From: Janthinobacterium sp051380735
GTDB lineage: Bacteria; Pseudomonadota; Gammaproteobacteria; Burkholderiales; Burkholderiaceae_D
NCBI RefSeq assembly: GCF_051380735.1
Contig: NZ_JBNYXQ010000012.1
Location: 1 to 64,000, forward strand
Reading direction: 5' to 3'
DNA: 64,000 nt
The translations under genes were made by a program, and so were the position numbers. Position 1 is the stretch's first letter. Each line of letters begins with the position of its first letter. A model generated the notes under the pieces. It searched no databases and was not told the origin of the DNA. It saw only the letters and a program-made list of their open reading frames with translations. This document shows, in pieces, positions 17,301-25,661 of this stretch.

Positions 17301-17912
17301 TTATTTGCCCTGCCAGCGGTAATGCCCGGTAACGCGATAGGCAAACAGGATGTTTTCTTCGCGCGCGCCGGCGCCGATATTATGAATGATCAGGGGCACG
17401 CCGCCAGCGGCCTGCCGGTCGCTGACGATGCCGATATGGGTAAGATTGCCCGGCAACATCCAGGTGACAATATCGCCCGGCTTGTAGCTGGCGCCATCCT
17501 GGCTGACCGGCAAGCTGCTGCCGTGGCGACCGAAAAACGTCGCCAGATTCGGCACGCGGCGATGGTCGATATTGCGGTCCGGCGCCTTCATCTGCCAGCG
17601 CCCCTTCTTCTGGTAGAGATCCCACGCCTGCCTCATGTCCTGGTGCACCAGCACCTGCAAGTCGGCCCCCAGCTTGCGGTAGGCGCGCACCACTACGTCG
17701 GTGCACACCCCACTGTCGAGCGGCACGTCGCCACCCGGATACGACAGGCGCACGTAGCGGGGATCGTAAGACAGGGTCACGCCGACCTGGCTGCGGGCGG
17801 CGGCGACCAGATCGGTGGCAGCAGTGCTTGCCTGCACGCCGGCGGACAGCAGCGCCAGCAAGATCGTGGATAACAGTTTGACGAGCATGAAAGGTGACAT
17901 GAAAGGTGGCAT
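17301..17912 (-). CDS. DUF1287 secreted protein (NlpC/P60-like fold)
   Basis: The protein (203 residues from 17912) has a signal peptide (LVKLLSTILLALLSAGVQA) and a DUF1287 domain. Likely catalytic residues are Cys in GVCTDVVVRAYR and His in NLTHIGIVSD, as in cysteine peptidase/amidase folds. The start is uncertain: three in-frame ATGs (17912, 17900, 17888) lie on three copies of a 12-base repeat. I chose 17912 because only this one has an AGG-containing ribosome-binding stretch at suitable distance. Function is unknown; cell-wall hydrolysis is a guess from the fold. Confidence 0.8.
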   Translation of the reverse strand: MPPFMSPFMLVKLLSTILLALLSAGVQASTAATDLVAAARSQVGVTLSYDPRYVRLSYPGGDVPLDSGVCTDVVVRAYRKLGADLQVLVHQDMRQAWDLYQKKGRWQMKAPDRNIDHRRVPNLATFFGRHGSSLPVSQDGASYKPGDIVTWMLPGNLTHIGIVSDRQAAGGVPLIIHNIGAGAREENILFAYRVTGHYRWQGK

Positions 17913-17921
17913 GAAAGGTGC
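17886..17921. repeat. Three 12-bp tandem repeats containing start codons
   Basis: The unit CATGAAAGGTG plus one variable base is repeated three times, each supplying an in-frame ATG on the minus strand at the beginning of the DUF1287 gene. Loss or gain of a unit changes the N-terminus by four residues without a frameshift. Confidence 0.85.
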
Positions 17922-18040
17922 CTGGACGTTGAAGGAAACATGCGGACTGTACACTATCGGCCTGCCTTGCGGCGCACTGCGCCACAGGCGCCTGGGCTAT
18001 ACTTCCGGCCTTCACTCCCTACCAGAAAGCCTTGCTCACC

Positions 18041-18532
18041 ATGTCCACAGCGGCCGAATTTTTCCACACGATACTGCGCGCAGCGATCGATGAAATCAAG
18101 TCCCGCAATATCGCGGTGTACACGTTTGCGTTTTACCATGACCATGCATCGCGCGCCGTGTCGGTATGCGTCGATACGAAAGCGAGCTCGCAACGCGCAG
18201 TGCAGGAATCGAACACGGTCAGCCTTGAGTATTTCCTGGAAGCGCTGGCCGACGGTGACCTCAAGGAAGCGAGCCAGTGGCCGGCCAATGGCGGCAGGAG
18301 TCTGACGCTGGGCGACTTCGCCCTGGTCAATATCGCGCGGCAGGAAATCGGCGAGCTGCGTGTCAACAAGCAGTTTCATCTGCAGATGCTGAAGGCGGTG
18401 ATGGCGTTCCAGGATGAGATTGCCACCCTGTCGCCGGAACCGGCCGAGCTGCTGCTCACCTGCTCGGGTGTGGACGAAGAAGTGGAGTATGTCTGGTCGC
18501 TGCCGCCGGCTGGCCAGCAATCACCGGCATAG
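18041..18532 (+). CDS. Unknown protein, DUF4303-like
   Basis: The 163-residue cytoplasmic protein starts at the ATG of MSTAAEFF. The segment AVYTFAFYHDHASRAVSVCVDT resembles DUF4303 proteins, often found among immunity-like proteins of the SUKH/SMI1 type, but no toxin gene is adjacent. It lies between the DUF1287 gene (divergent) and the chemoreceptor (convergent). Domain assignment is from memory of the pattern only. Confidence 0.6.
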   Translation: MSTAAEFFHTILRAAIDEIKSRNIAVYTFAFYHDHASRAVSVCVDTKASSQRAVQESNTVSLEYFLEALADGDLKEASQWPANGGRSLTLGDFALVNIARQEIGELRVNKQFHLQMLKAVMAFQDEIATLSPEPAELLLTCSGVDEEVEYVWSLPPAGQQSPA

Positions 18533-18556
18533 CGCGCGCCATTACCATCATCAGAA

Positions 18557-20215
18557 CTACGCTATCGCAATGCGCCGTGACGGCTTGCTCTGCGGTCTAC
18601 CGGAATAGACATGGGCGGGCCTGGCGGGGGCGCTGCGAGTGCTGTCGAGCTTGAACACACCGACCACCTGCTCCAATTGGCGGGCCTGGTCCTGCATGGC
18701 CTCGGAAGCGGCCGCCGCTTCTTCTACAAGCGCGGCATTTTGCTGGGTCACGCTGTCCATTTCGCTGATGGCCTGGTTAATCTGCATGATCCCGGATTCC
18801 TGTTCAGCACTCGCGGCACTGATTTCTTCCATGATATTGGTTACGCGCCGAACACTAGCGACGATTTCGTCCATGGTACTGCCGGCGGCCCCTACCAGTT
18901 TGCTACCGGTATCGACCTTGTTGACCGAATCGTTGATGAGTGTCTTGATTTCCTTGGCTGCCGTCGCCGAGCGTTGTGCCAGGTTGCGCACCTCGGTGGC
19001 GACTACCGCGAAGCCACGACCTTGTTCACCGGCGCGGGCGGCTTCGACAGCCGCGTTCAGCGCCAGGATATTGGTCTGGAATGCAATCCCGTCGATCACG
19101 CCGATGATGTCCGAAATCTTCCGGGCGGAGTCGTTAATTGCGGCCATCGTATGCACTACCTCAGACACCACACTGCTTCCGCGCACTGCTATTTCGGTGG
19201 CGCTGGCGGCCAGCACGGTAGCCTGGCGGGCGTTGTCGGCGTTCTGCTTGACGGTGGAGGTGAGTTCTTCCATCGATGAGGCGGTTTCTTCCAGGGAGCT
19301 GGCCTGCTCCTCGGTACGCGAGGACAGGTCGAGGTTGCCAGTCGCCAGTTGCTGGCTGGCGGAAGCGATGGCCAGTGTGCCGTGGCCCACCTCGGTGATA
19401 ATGTCATGCAGTTTCTTGACGAAACCATTAAGCGAATTGGCTACCTGTCCGAATTCAGCACTTTGCGACGGCAAACGGTAAGTCAAATCCCCGTCCCCAC
19501 TGCGCAAGTCTTCGGTGGCGCGCAAAATTGCCCGCAGCGGCACCAGCACCATGCGCGCCAGCAGTATCGCCAGCAACACCGCCAGCGCCACGGCGAGGGT
19601 ACCGCCTCCGACCAGAGTGGCATTGGTAATATTTTGCAGCGACGCTGCATCCTTGCGGCGCTCGATCAGAAGAGAATTTTCCGCATCGGCCAGCTGGCTC
19701 AGCGTGGCACGCATCTGGTCCATCATCGATTTACCTTTGGCGCTTTGTTCGAACACGATCACCGCCTCCATCTTGCTGCTGTCGGCGTTGGCAGCCTTAC
19801 GTAGCGCGATGGCTGGCTCGGCGGCGGCAGCGCGCCATTGCTGTTCCAGATCCTCCAGCGTTTTCAAGCGCGCTTGCTGCTTGTCGTTGTCGGATGTCAG
19901 CGCCTTGACCTTGGCCAGGTTTTTCTGAAACTCGGCGCGACCTGCCGTGTAAGGTTCCAGCGAGGCGATGGCGCCGGTGAGTGCGAAACCGCGCTCGCCC
20001 GTCTCCATGTTGATCAGGCTCGCAAGCATGTCCTGGCTGGCGCCCAGCACTTCATAGGTATGAACGTTCCAGCCATTCGCCTGATTCAGCTTTGAGAAAT
20101 TGCTGTAGGCCACAGTGAGCAATACCAGCAGGATGGCGACAATGGAGCCAAAGCCGAGATAAAGACGGGTGCCTATACCAAAATTTGAGGTGGTTTTAGA
20201 GGTTGTTGTTTGCAT
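18557..20215 (-). CDS. Methyl-accepting chemotaxis protein with CHASE3-like sensor
   Basis: The 552-residue chemoreceptor has TM1 (about 15-37), a periplasmic CHASE3-type helical domain containing ETGERGFALTG, TM2 (about 190-213), HAMP (through about 270) and a signalling domain whose hairpin tip reads IIGVIDGIAFQTNILALNAA. Methylation-site helices flank it (SSLEETASSMEELTSTVKQN; ITQQNAALVEEAA type). The C-terminus lacks a CheR-binding NWETF-like pentapeptide. I start at the ATG at 20215, which places the N-terminus shortly before TM1; a longer reading adds unrelated residues. Ligand unknown. No che genes are adjacent. Confidence 0.93.
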   Translation of the reverse strand: MQTTTSKTTSNFGIGTRLYLGFGSIVAILLVLLTVAYSNFSKLNQANGWNVHTYEVLGASQDMLASLINMETGERGFALTGAIASLEPYTAGRAEFQKNLAKVKALTSDNDKQQARLKTLEDLEQQWRAAAAEPAIALRKAANADSSKMEAVIVFEQSAKGKSMMDQMRATLSQLADAENSLLIERRKDAASLQNITNATLVGGGTLAVALAVLLAILLARMVLVPLRAILRATEDLRSGDGDLTYRLPSQSAEFGQVANSLNGFVKKLHDIITEVGHGTLAIASASQQLATGNLDLSSRTEEQASSLEETASSMEELTSTVKQNADNARQATVLAASATEIAVRGSSVVSEVVHTMAAINDSARKISDIIGVIDGIAFQTNILALNAAVEAARAGEQGRGFAVVATEVRNLAQRSATAAKEIKTLINDSVNKVDTGSKLVGAAGSTMDEIVASVRRVTNIMEEISAASAEQESGIMQINQAISEMDSVTQQNAALVEEAAAASEAMQDQARQLEQVVGVFKLDSTRSAPARPAHVYSGRPQSKPSRRIAIA

Positions 20216-20653
20216 GATGTGCCGGCCGTTCCAAATGGGGTCCGATTTTCCGGACCCGGTTGTGATTTCACGCACATATCCACGTTAACGTCATGAGTCT
20301 TGGTAATGCCTGCTAGATCAGACGCAACAAGGATCAAGTGCGCGGTCTAATGACTCCCTGGGCCGCGCGAGTGTGGCGGGCAAAGGTCAAAGTTGAATCA
20401 TCGAACGGGACGACGACACGGAGGCGTGGTGGCGTTTAACTTGAGAATCAAGCTGTCCTGGAGCAATATTGCGGTATTGCATATTAAATAGCAACAATAT
20501 TCTGTCAGGAAAGATTTCTGCGTGATCGAGCAACATGGAAAATACCCACGTTTTCATTCTGAACACAGCAAAATGGCCGGTGACGCGAATTTGCCACAAT
20601 GATCGAAATTCATGCAAATTCGGTTTCATGTCGGCATGGACCACCACGCATCG
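20216..20653. other. Gene-free stretch between trxC and a chemoreceptor gene
   Basis: These 438 bases hold no gene that I can support. They must carry the chemoreceptor promoter (minus strand). A 7-bp hairpin (GGGTCCG, loop, CGGACCC, 20238-20257) lies in the 5' leader and looks like a decayed relative of the REP-like palindromes. I saw no good flagellar-type (sigma-28) promoter. Confidence 0.5.
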
Positions 20654-21109
20654 TCAGCCGCGCTGTGCCTTCGCGCGCGCCCAGCTGACAATCGTGTTGG
20701 CATCGACCGCGCCAGGCTGGCGCGCCACTTCCATGCCGTTCTGGAACAGCGCCAGGGTGGGGATGCTGCGGATGGCGAAGCGGGCGGCGATGTCCTGCGA
20801 CGCTTCGGTATTGACTTTGACCACCCGAAACGCCGGCTCCAGGGTTTGCGCGGCCTGGGCGTAGAACGGGGTCATGGTGCGGCAAGGCCCGCACCACGGC
20901 GCCCAGAAGTCGACCAGCACGGGAATGTCGGTGCGCTCGATATGCTTCAGGAAGCGCGCGCTCGACAGGTCTACCGGTGCCCCCGTAAACAAGTCCTTCT
21001 GGCACTTGCCGCAGGTGGGCTGCTCACGCAGCCGCGCGGGCGGCAGGCGGTTGACGGCGTCGCAATGGGGGCAGACGATATGCAGGGATACTGGCGTGCT
21101 CAAGGTCAT
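20654..21109 (-). CDS. trxC: Thioredoxin 2 (TrxC)
   Basis: The 151-residue protein has an N-terminal zinc ribbon with CPHC (13-16) and CGKC (33-36), then a thioredoxin domain with the active site WCGPC (72-76) and the cis-Pro loop SIPTLALF. This domain order defines TrxC, a cytoplasmic disulfide reductase induced by oxidative stress in other proteobacteria. It lies 72 bases after argO in the same direction and may be transcribed with it or alone. Confidence 0.95.
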   Translation of the reverse strand: MTLSTPVSLHIVCPHCDAVNRLPPARLREQPTCGKCQKDLFTGAPVDLSSARFLKHIERTDIPVLVDFWAPWCGPCRTMTPFYAQAAQTLEPAFRVVKVNTEASQDIAARFAIRSIPTLALFQNGMEVARQPGAVDANTIVSWARAKAQRG

Positions 21110-21181
21110 GATAATGGCGCTGTGGACTGATTCATAAAACCCTACCTTAGCAGAAATCCCTGCCGCCTTCAGCGGGCCTGC

Positions 21182-21787
21182 TTACAGGAACAGCGAGGCC
21201 GCAATCGCCCACATCACGAGCGCGATAATGCCGTCTAGCACGCGCCAGGCCATGGGCCTGGCAAACACCGGCGCCAGATAGCGCGCACCAAAGCCCAGCA
21301 CGAAAAACCACAGCGCCGAGGCCATGATGGCGCCGCCGGCAAAGTACACGCGGCCGCTGCCCTCGTGCTGGCCGCCAATCGAGCCCAGCAGGATCACCGT
21401 GTCGAGAAAGGCGTGCGGGTTCAGCAGGCTGAACGCCAGCGCCGCGCCGATCACGGCCCAGTAGCCTTCCGGCGCCTTGGCGGTCGAGGCCGTCAAGGCG
21501 GCAGGACGCCATGCCGATTTGGCCGCCCGCAGCCCGTAGGCGATCAGGAAGGTGGCGCCGCCAGCCTTGGCCCACAGCAGGAAGTTGGGGTTGTTGGCGA
21601 TCACCGTGCCCATGCCGGCCACGCCGGCCGAGATCAGCAAGGCGTCGCACGCCAGGCAAACCAGAATGCAAGTCAGCACATAGTGGCGTTTCAGGCCCTG
21701 TTTCAGCAAGAACGCGTTTTGCGTGCCGATGGCCACGATCAGGCTGGCGCCCAGGCCCATGCCTTTCAAGAAGATTGCGCTATCCAT
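21182..21787 (-). CDS. argO: Arginine/lysine exporter ArgO (LysE family)
   Basis: The 201-residue inner-membrane protein has about six hydrophobic segments and the LysE/ArgO signatures VAIGTQNAFLLKQGL and SLLNPHAFLDTVILLGS. The start at 21787 is favoured over 21793 because AAGGA lies six bases upstream of it. The divergent gene encodes an ArgP-type regulator, the classic activator of argO/lysE when arginine or lysine is high. Confidence 0.92.
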   Translation of the reverse strand: MDSAIFLKGMGLGASLIVAIGTQNAFLLKQGLKRHYVLTCILVCLACDALLISAGVAGMGTVIANNPNFLLWAKAGGATFLIAYGLRAAKSAWRPAALTASTAKAPEGYWAVIGAALAFSLLNPHAFLDTVILLGSIGGQHEGSGRVYFAGGAIMASALWFFVLGFGARYLAPVFARPMAWRVLDGIIALVMWAIAASLFL

Positions 21788-22008
21788 GTTCATTCCTTTA
21801 TCGATGCTTTCCCCTGGCGCGCAGCCGCCCACGCCAGGCCGGCAGGACGCTCGGCGAGGCTGTAAAAGGTAGAAGGACGGTGGGCGCGATGATGTCAGCG
21901 TTGCTGACTGTGCCGCGCGCGGAGGAAGTTGTTACCCTAAGACAGCAGTGTAAAGAAAAAGTAAATATAAGTATAATCAATGATTCTAAACATATATAAG
22001 AGATGCTT
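21788..22008. promoter_or_regulatory. argO/argP divergent control region
   Basis: The half next to argP is strikingly AT-rich. A TATAAT box at 21972-21977 points toward argP, about 37 bases before its start, with a weak -35 (TGTAAA, 21949-21954) at 17-bp spacing. ArgP of other bacteria binds between these genes; I could not define the operator. Confidence 0.55.
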
Positions 22009-22920
22009 ATGCGCGTAGTCGATTACCGGGGGCTGGCGGCGCTCGATGCCGTGATCGGCCTGGGCAGCTTTGAAAAGGCGGCGCAAGCACTGGCCATCAG
22101 CCAGCCGGCAGTCTCGCAGCGCATCCGCACGCTGGAGAACCTGGAGGGCACGCTGCTGGTTATCCGTAGCCACCCGCCGGCACCGACCGAAGCGGGCCAG
22201 CGCCTGATCGCCCACTACCGGCAAGTCAAGCTGCTGGAAGCGGCGCTCGACGCCCAGCCCGGCCCGACCACCCGCCTGCCCGAGCTGGCGATTGCAGTGA
22301 ACGCCGACAGCGCCGCCACCTGGATCCCGGAAGCGCTGGGGCCGCTGTTGACGCCGCCCTCGTGCCTGCTCGATATACGCCTCGATGACCAGGACCACAC
22401 CCTGAGCCAGCTGCGCGAGGGGCGCGTATTTGCCTGCGTCACCAGCGCTACCGACCTGGTGGCGGGCACCACTGCCACTGCGCTGGGCGGCATGCGCTAT
22501 CTGTGCGTGGCCTCGCCAGCGTTTGCCGCACAGTGGTTTGCCGACGGCTTTACTGCCGAGGCCGTCAACCAGGCACCCGCCATCACCTTCGGCAGCAAGG
22601 ACGCGCTGCACGAACGCTACCTGGAGCACCGGCTCGGCTATACGGGCCGCTACCCGCACCATGTGCTGGGCTCGGCCCGCGACTTCGTGCGCCTGATCGA
22701 GATGGGCTACGCCTACGGCATGGTGCCCTTGCTGCAGGCGGAAACGGCACTGGCCGCCGGCCGGCTGGTCGACGTGGCGGCCGGCCAGGCGCTCGACGTG
22801 CCGTTGACCTGGCATGCCTGGGATATCCAGACGCCGCTCACGCGCACCTTGTCCGACGCGGTGATCGCCACGGCCCGCAGATGGCTGCTGCAGCCTTCGG
22901 ATAACGATCATGAGCATTGA
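22009..22920 (+). CDS. argP: LysR-family regulator ArgP (LysG/IciA)
   Basis: The product of 303 residues (305 if translation begins at 22003) has an N-terminal LysR winged helix (GSFEKAAQALAISQPAVSQR) and a periplasmic-binding-protein-like effector domain. The phrase GSFEKAAQALAISQPAVSQRI and the Leu-rich linker match ArgP/LysG. The AAGAG stretch touches the first ATG (22003) but is six bases from the second (22009), which decides the start. Divergent to argO, its expected target. Confidence 0.92.
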   Translation: MRVVDYRGLAALDAVIGLGSFEKAAQALAISQPAVSQRIRTLENLEGTLLVIRSHPPAPTEAGQRLIAHYRQVKLLEAALDAQPGPTTRLPELAIAVNADSAATWIPEALGPLLTPPSCLLDIRLDDQDHTLSQLREGRVFACVTSATDLVAGTTATALGGMRYLCVASPAFAAQWFADGFTAEAVNQAPAITFGSKDALHERYLEHRLGYTGRYPHHVLGSARDFVRLIEMGYAYGMVPLLQAETALAAGRLVDVAAGQALDVPLTWHAWDIQTPLTRTLSDAVIATARRWLLQPSDNDHEH

Positions 22921-23003
22921 CTCATGAGCGTTGACCCCAGCAGTGTGCGCCTGCCGCCCTGCTTGACCTACACTGAGGCAACTATCACAAACCGACCGGT
23001 CCC

Positions 23004-23966
23004 ATGAGTATGAGTATGAATATGAGCATTGCGCGCGCCACCAAGCTGGCTTTGCTGGCCATCATCCCCTTGGCAGCCGGCCTGGTCGCCTGCTCGCCGC
23101 TGGGTGCCATCAACGCGCTGTCGTCCGGCAGCGCATCGACGGTCACGCTTGCGCTGCCGTATGGACCATTGCCGCGCCAGAAACTCGATGTGTATGCGCC
23201 AAAAAACCACGCCGGGCTTTCACCGGTGGTGGTATTTTTTTACGGCGGCAACTGGAGCACGGGCGAGCGGGCAGACTATGCTTTTGTCGGCCATGCGCTG
23301 GCCTCGCGCGGCTATGTGGCCGTGATCGCCGACTACCGCTTGTACCCTGAAGTGCATTACCCGGAAATATTGCAGGATGCGGCCAGCGCCGTGGCCTGGA
23401 CGACGCTTGAGGTACGCCGTTATGGCGGCGACCCGGCCCGCCTGTTCGTCATGGGCCATAGCGCGGGCGCCTATAACGCGGCCATGGTGGCACTCGACGC
23501 CAGCCTGCTGGGCCGCCACGGCATGCGCCCGCAAGACTTGCGCGGCTGGATCGGCCTGGCCGGCCCGTATGACTTCTTGCCGATCGAGAACCCGGACGCC
23601 AAGCCCGTGTTTTTCTTTCCCGACACCCCTGCTTCCTCGCAGCCGATCAACCATGTAACGGCGGCGCCGCCGCCGGCGCTATTGATCGCCCCGCGTCCTG
23701 GCCGCGACAAGCTGGTCGATCCGCAGCGCAATACCGGCGGCCTGGCGGCAGCCTTGCGCGCGCAGGGCCGGCCCGTGACGGAGCAGTATCTCGATGGCGT
23801 CAGCCACGCCACCCTGGTCGCCTCGCTGGCCGGCCCCTTGCGCATGCTGGCGCCCACGCTGGACCGTGTCAGCACCTTTATCGATGCCAACAGCGCGCCC
23901 GTGGCGAACGCCGGCATCAACGCTCGACCCCAGCCGGCGCCGCAAACAACAACGCCCGTCCGGTAA
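23004..23966 (+). CDS. Alpha/beta hydrolase lipoprotein (carboxylesterase-like)
   Basis: The protein of up to 320 residues begins with four near-tandem ATG-containing hexamers (23004-23027), so the exact start is open. The signal (ALLAIIPLAAGLVAC) ends in a lipobox Cys. The hydrolase shows an FFYGGNWSTGER oxyanion loop (HGG/YGGNW type), the nucleophile elbow GHSAGAYNA, and a late His in GVSHATL; the acid is probably Asp in RPGRDKLVD. These match BD-FAE/esterase-lipase enzymes, acting on esters in the envelope. The stop codon lies in the loop of a strong hairpin. Confidence 0.87.
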   Translation: MSMSMNMSIARATKLALLAIIPLAAGLVACSPLGAINALSSGSASTVTLALPYGPLPRQKLDVYAPKNHAGLSPVVVFFYGGNWSTGERADYAFVGHALASRGYVAVIADYRLYPEVHYPEILQDAASAVAWTTLEVRRYGGDPARLFVMGHSAGAYNAAMVALDASLLGRHGMRPQDLRGWIGLAGPYDFLPIENPDAKPVFFFPDTPASSQPINHVTAAPPPALLIAPRPGRDKLVDPQRNTGGLAAALRAQGRPVTEQYLDGVSHATLVASLAGPLRMLAPTLDRVSTFIDANSAPVANAGINARPQPAPQTTTPVR

Positions 23967-23977
23967 GGGACGGGCGT
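23952..23977. terminator. Bidirectional terminator-like hairpin
   Basis: A 10-bp stem (ACGCCCGTCC with its complement) encloses a 6-base loop that contains the esterase stop codon. On the minus strand it is followed by a T-rich stretch, which suits termination of the convergent DUF2628 operon. Confidence 0.75.
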
Positions 23978-23998
23978 AAACATACCGTTACTGTTGCT

Positions 23999-24313
23999 TC
24001 AGCCGACCCGCGTATAGCCCTGGCGCTCCAGCGATGCCGCCAGCCAGCGGTTGCCATACCAGCCGCGCATCAGCAGGTAGGACAGCTGCGCGCAGCTGGC
24101 CAGCAGCAACGCCGCCTCCCTGCCCTGGCTATCGGCCAGTTCGGCGCTGGCCGACAGGACGACGTCCAGGCAAAACATCGGCAACAGCCACCACCAGCGG
24201 CGCTTGGCGACCGCCCACAGTGGACCGAGGAAGAAAGCGGGCCAGGAAAAGCCCGCGCTGACATACGCATAACGGCCGTTGCCGTCAGCGTACAAGGTAC
24301 TGCCTCGTTTCAT
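23999..24313 (-). CDS. DUF2628 small membrane protein
   Basis: The 104-residue protein has the DUF2628 pattern: FSWPAFFLGPLWAVAKRRWW, then one or two hydrophobic segments, and a C-terminal GWYGNRWLAASLERQGY. These proteins are small inner-membrane proteins of unknown function. An AAGGA close to the ATG overlaps the end of the upstream beta-propeller gene (7 bases apart), so it is the third gene of a creatininase-like/beta-propeller/DUF2628 operon. Confidence 0.85.
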   Translation of the reverse strand: MKRGSTLYADGNGRYAYVSAGFSWPAFFLGPLWAVAKRRWWWLLPMFCLDVVLSASAELADSQGREAALLLASCAQLSYLLMRGWYGNRWLAASLERQGYTRVG

Positions 24314-24320
24314 GCCATCC

Positions 24321-25601
24321 TTAGCGCAGATTGCCCGTATGGCCCAGCGAATAGCGGCCCGGCTGCGGCCACACGGTCAGGCCGTGCGGCTCCTGGCCCA
24401 CTTTGACCTTCGACACTACACCGCTGGTGGTGTCGATGCGGTAGACCACGTCGTCGAAGCGGCCGGACAACCACAGGTATTTGCCGTCGGCCGAGACGTT
24501 GCCCATGTCGGGGCTGCCGCCGCCCGGGATCACCCACTGCGTCACCACTTTTTCGGTGGCGAAGTCGATCACGCTGACGCTGCCCTTGCCATTGCGCTTG
24601 CCATGGATGCGGTGCGTACCGCGGTTGGCCACATACAATTTCTTGCCGTCACGGCTGGGGTACAGGCCGTGCGCGCCGACGCCGGTCTGAATAAAGCCGA
24701 TTTCCTTCAAGGTGGCGCCATCGACGATGTGCACGCCGTCAGCGTCCATGTCGGCGATAAAGAATTTCTTGCCGTCCGGCGAAATGCGTATGTCCTGCGG
24801 CATGCCCTTCTTGACGCTGCAAATCTCATTCGCCGGACCGCCTACCGGGCCGGACTCGGCAAAACGCTTGGCCGGCATCTGCAGTTTCAGGTAGCCATCG
24901 ACCTTGCGGCCCACCAGGTCGATCTTGGCGATGGTGCCGTCGAACTCGCAGGTGAACATGGCGTAGCGGCCATCGTTCGAAAAGTCGGCATGGTTGATGC
25001 CGCCGCACTGAGGCGTGTCGATCGAATACTGCACCGCCATGGTCTTCGGATCCCTGAAGTCCAGGCGGTGGCGCGCTTCGGCCACCACGATGGCCGACTT
25101 GCCGTCCGGCGTGTAATACATATTGTAGGGATCGTCGACCGGCACTTCCTTGCCGTGCTTGCCCGTCAACGGGTCGATCGGCGTCAGGCTGCCCTTGTCG
25201 GTACGCTCGGCATTGTTGGCCACCCACAGGGTGCGCAAATCCCACGACGGCACCACGTGCTGCGGGCCCATGCCGACCTTGAACTTGTCGACGACTTTCA
25301 GGCTTTCCTGATCGATCACGTATACATCGTTCGAGCGCAGGTTGGGCACGTAGACGCGCGGCAAATGGTCTTTGACCACGGCGTTCATATTGGACGGGCC
25401 GATGCTGCCATAAACATTTTTGGGATCGACCAGCGGCGGCATGCCGGGCAGCGGCGAATAGGCAGGCGCGGCGGCAGGCGCCGCTGCTGGTGCCGGGGCC
25501 GGGGTTGCGGCGCCGATGACCTGGCTGGCCACGCCCAGGCCGGCGAGTGCGGCGGCCAGGGCAGTAACGGTGACGATGGTGCGTCGTTGGAGTATTTTCA
25601 T
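24321..25601 (-). CDS. Exported YncE-like beta-propeller protein
   Basis: The 426-residue protein has a signal region (residues 1-32), an Ala/Pro-rich linker, then YVTN-type seven-bladed repeats (PRVYVPNLRSNDVYVIDQES, LYVANRGTHRIHGK, GKYLWLSGRFDDVVYRID). It belongs to the lactonase/YncE-like family; some relatives accompany quinoprotein dehydrogenases. The start at 25601 fits the signal peptide. It follows the creatininase-like gene by 60 bases. No catalytic residue can be named; a binding role or a lactonase role are both possible. Confidence 0.85.
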   Translation of the reverse strand: MKILQRRTIVTVTALAAALAGLGVASQVIGAATPAPAPAAAPAAAPAYSPLPGMPPLVDPKNVYGSIGPSNMNAVVKDHLPRVYVPNLRSNDVYVIDQESLKVVDKFKVGMGPQHVVPSWDLRTLWVANNAERTDKGSLTPIDPLTGKHGKEVPVDDPYNMYYTPDGKSAIVVAEARHRLDFRDPKTMAVQYSIDTPQCGGINHADFSNDGRYAMFTCEFDGTIAKIDLVGRKVDGYLKLQMPAKRFAESGPVGGPANEICSVKKGMPQDIRISPDGKKFFIADMDADGVHIVDGATLKEIGFIQTGVGAHGLYPSRDGKKLYVANRGTHRIHGKRNGKGSVSVIDFATEKVVTQWVIPGGGSPDMGNVSADGKYLWLSGRFDDVVYRIDTTSGVVSKVKVGQEPHGLTVWPQPGRYSLGHTGNLR

Positions 25602-25661
25602 GTCGGTTCGCGTATTTTCGTTGCAAATGCCGGACACCTGCTGGCGGCCGGGTGGAAAGAA

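Noticed and set aside
20387..20647. Possible 86-residue gene on the minus strand in the trxC-chemoreceptor gap
   Set aside because: No ribosome-binding site and no recognisable sequence; region is better read as a leader and promoter.
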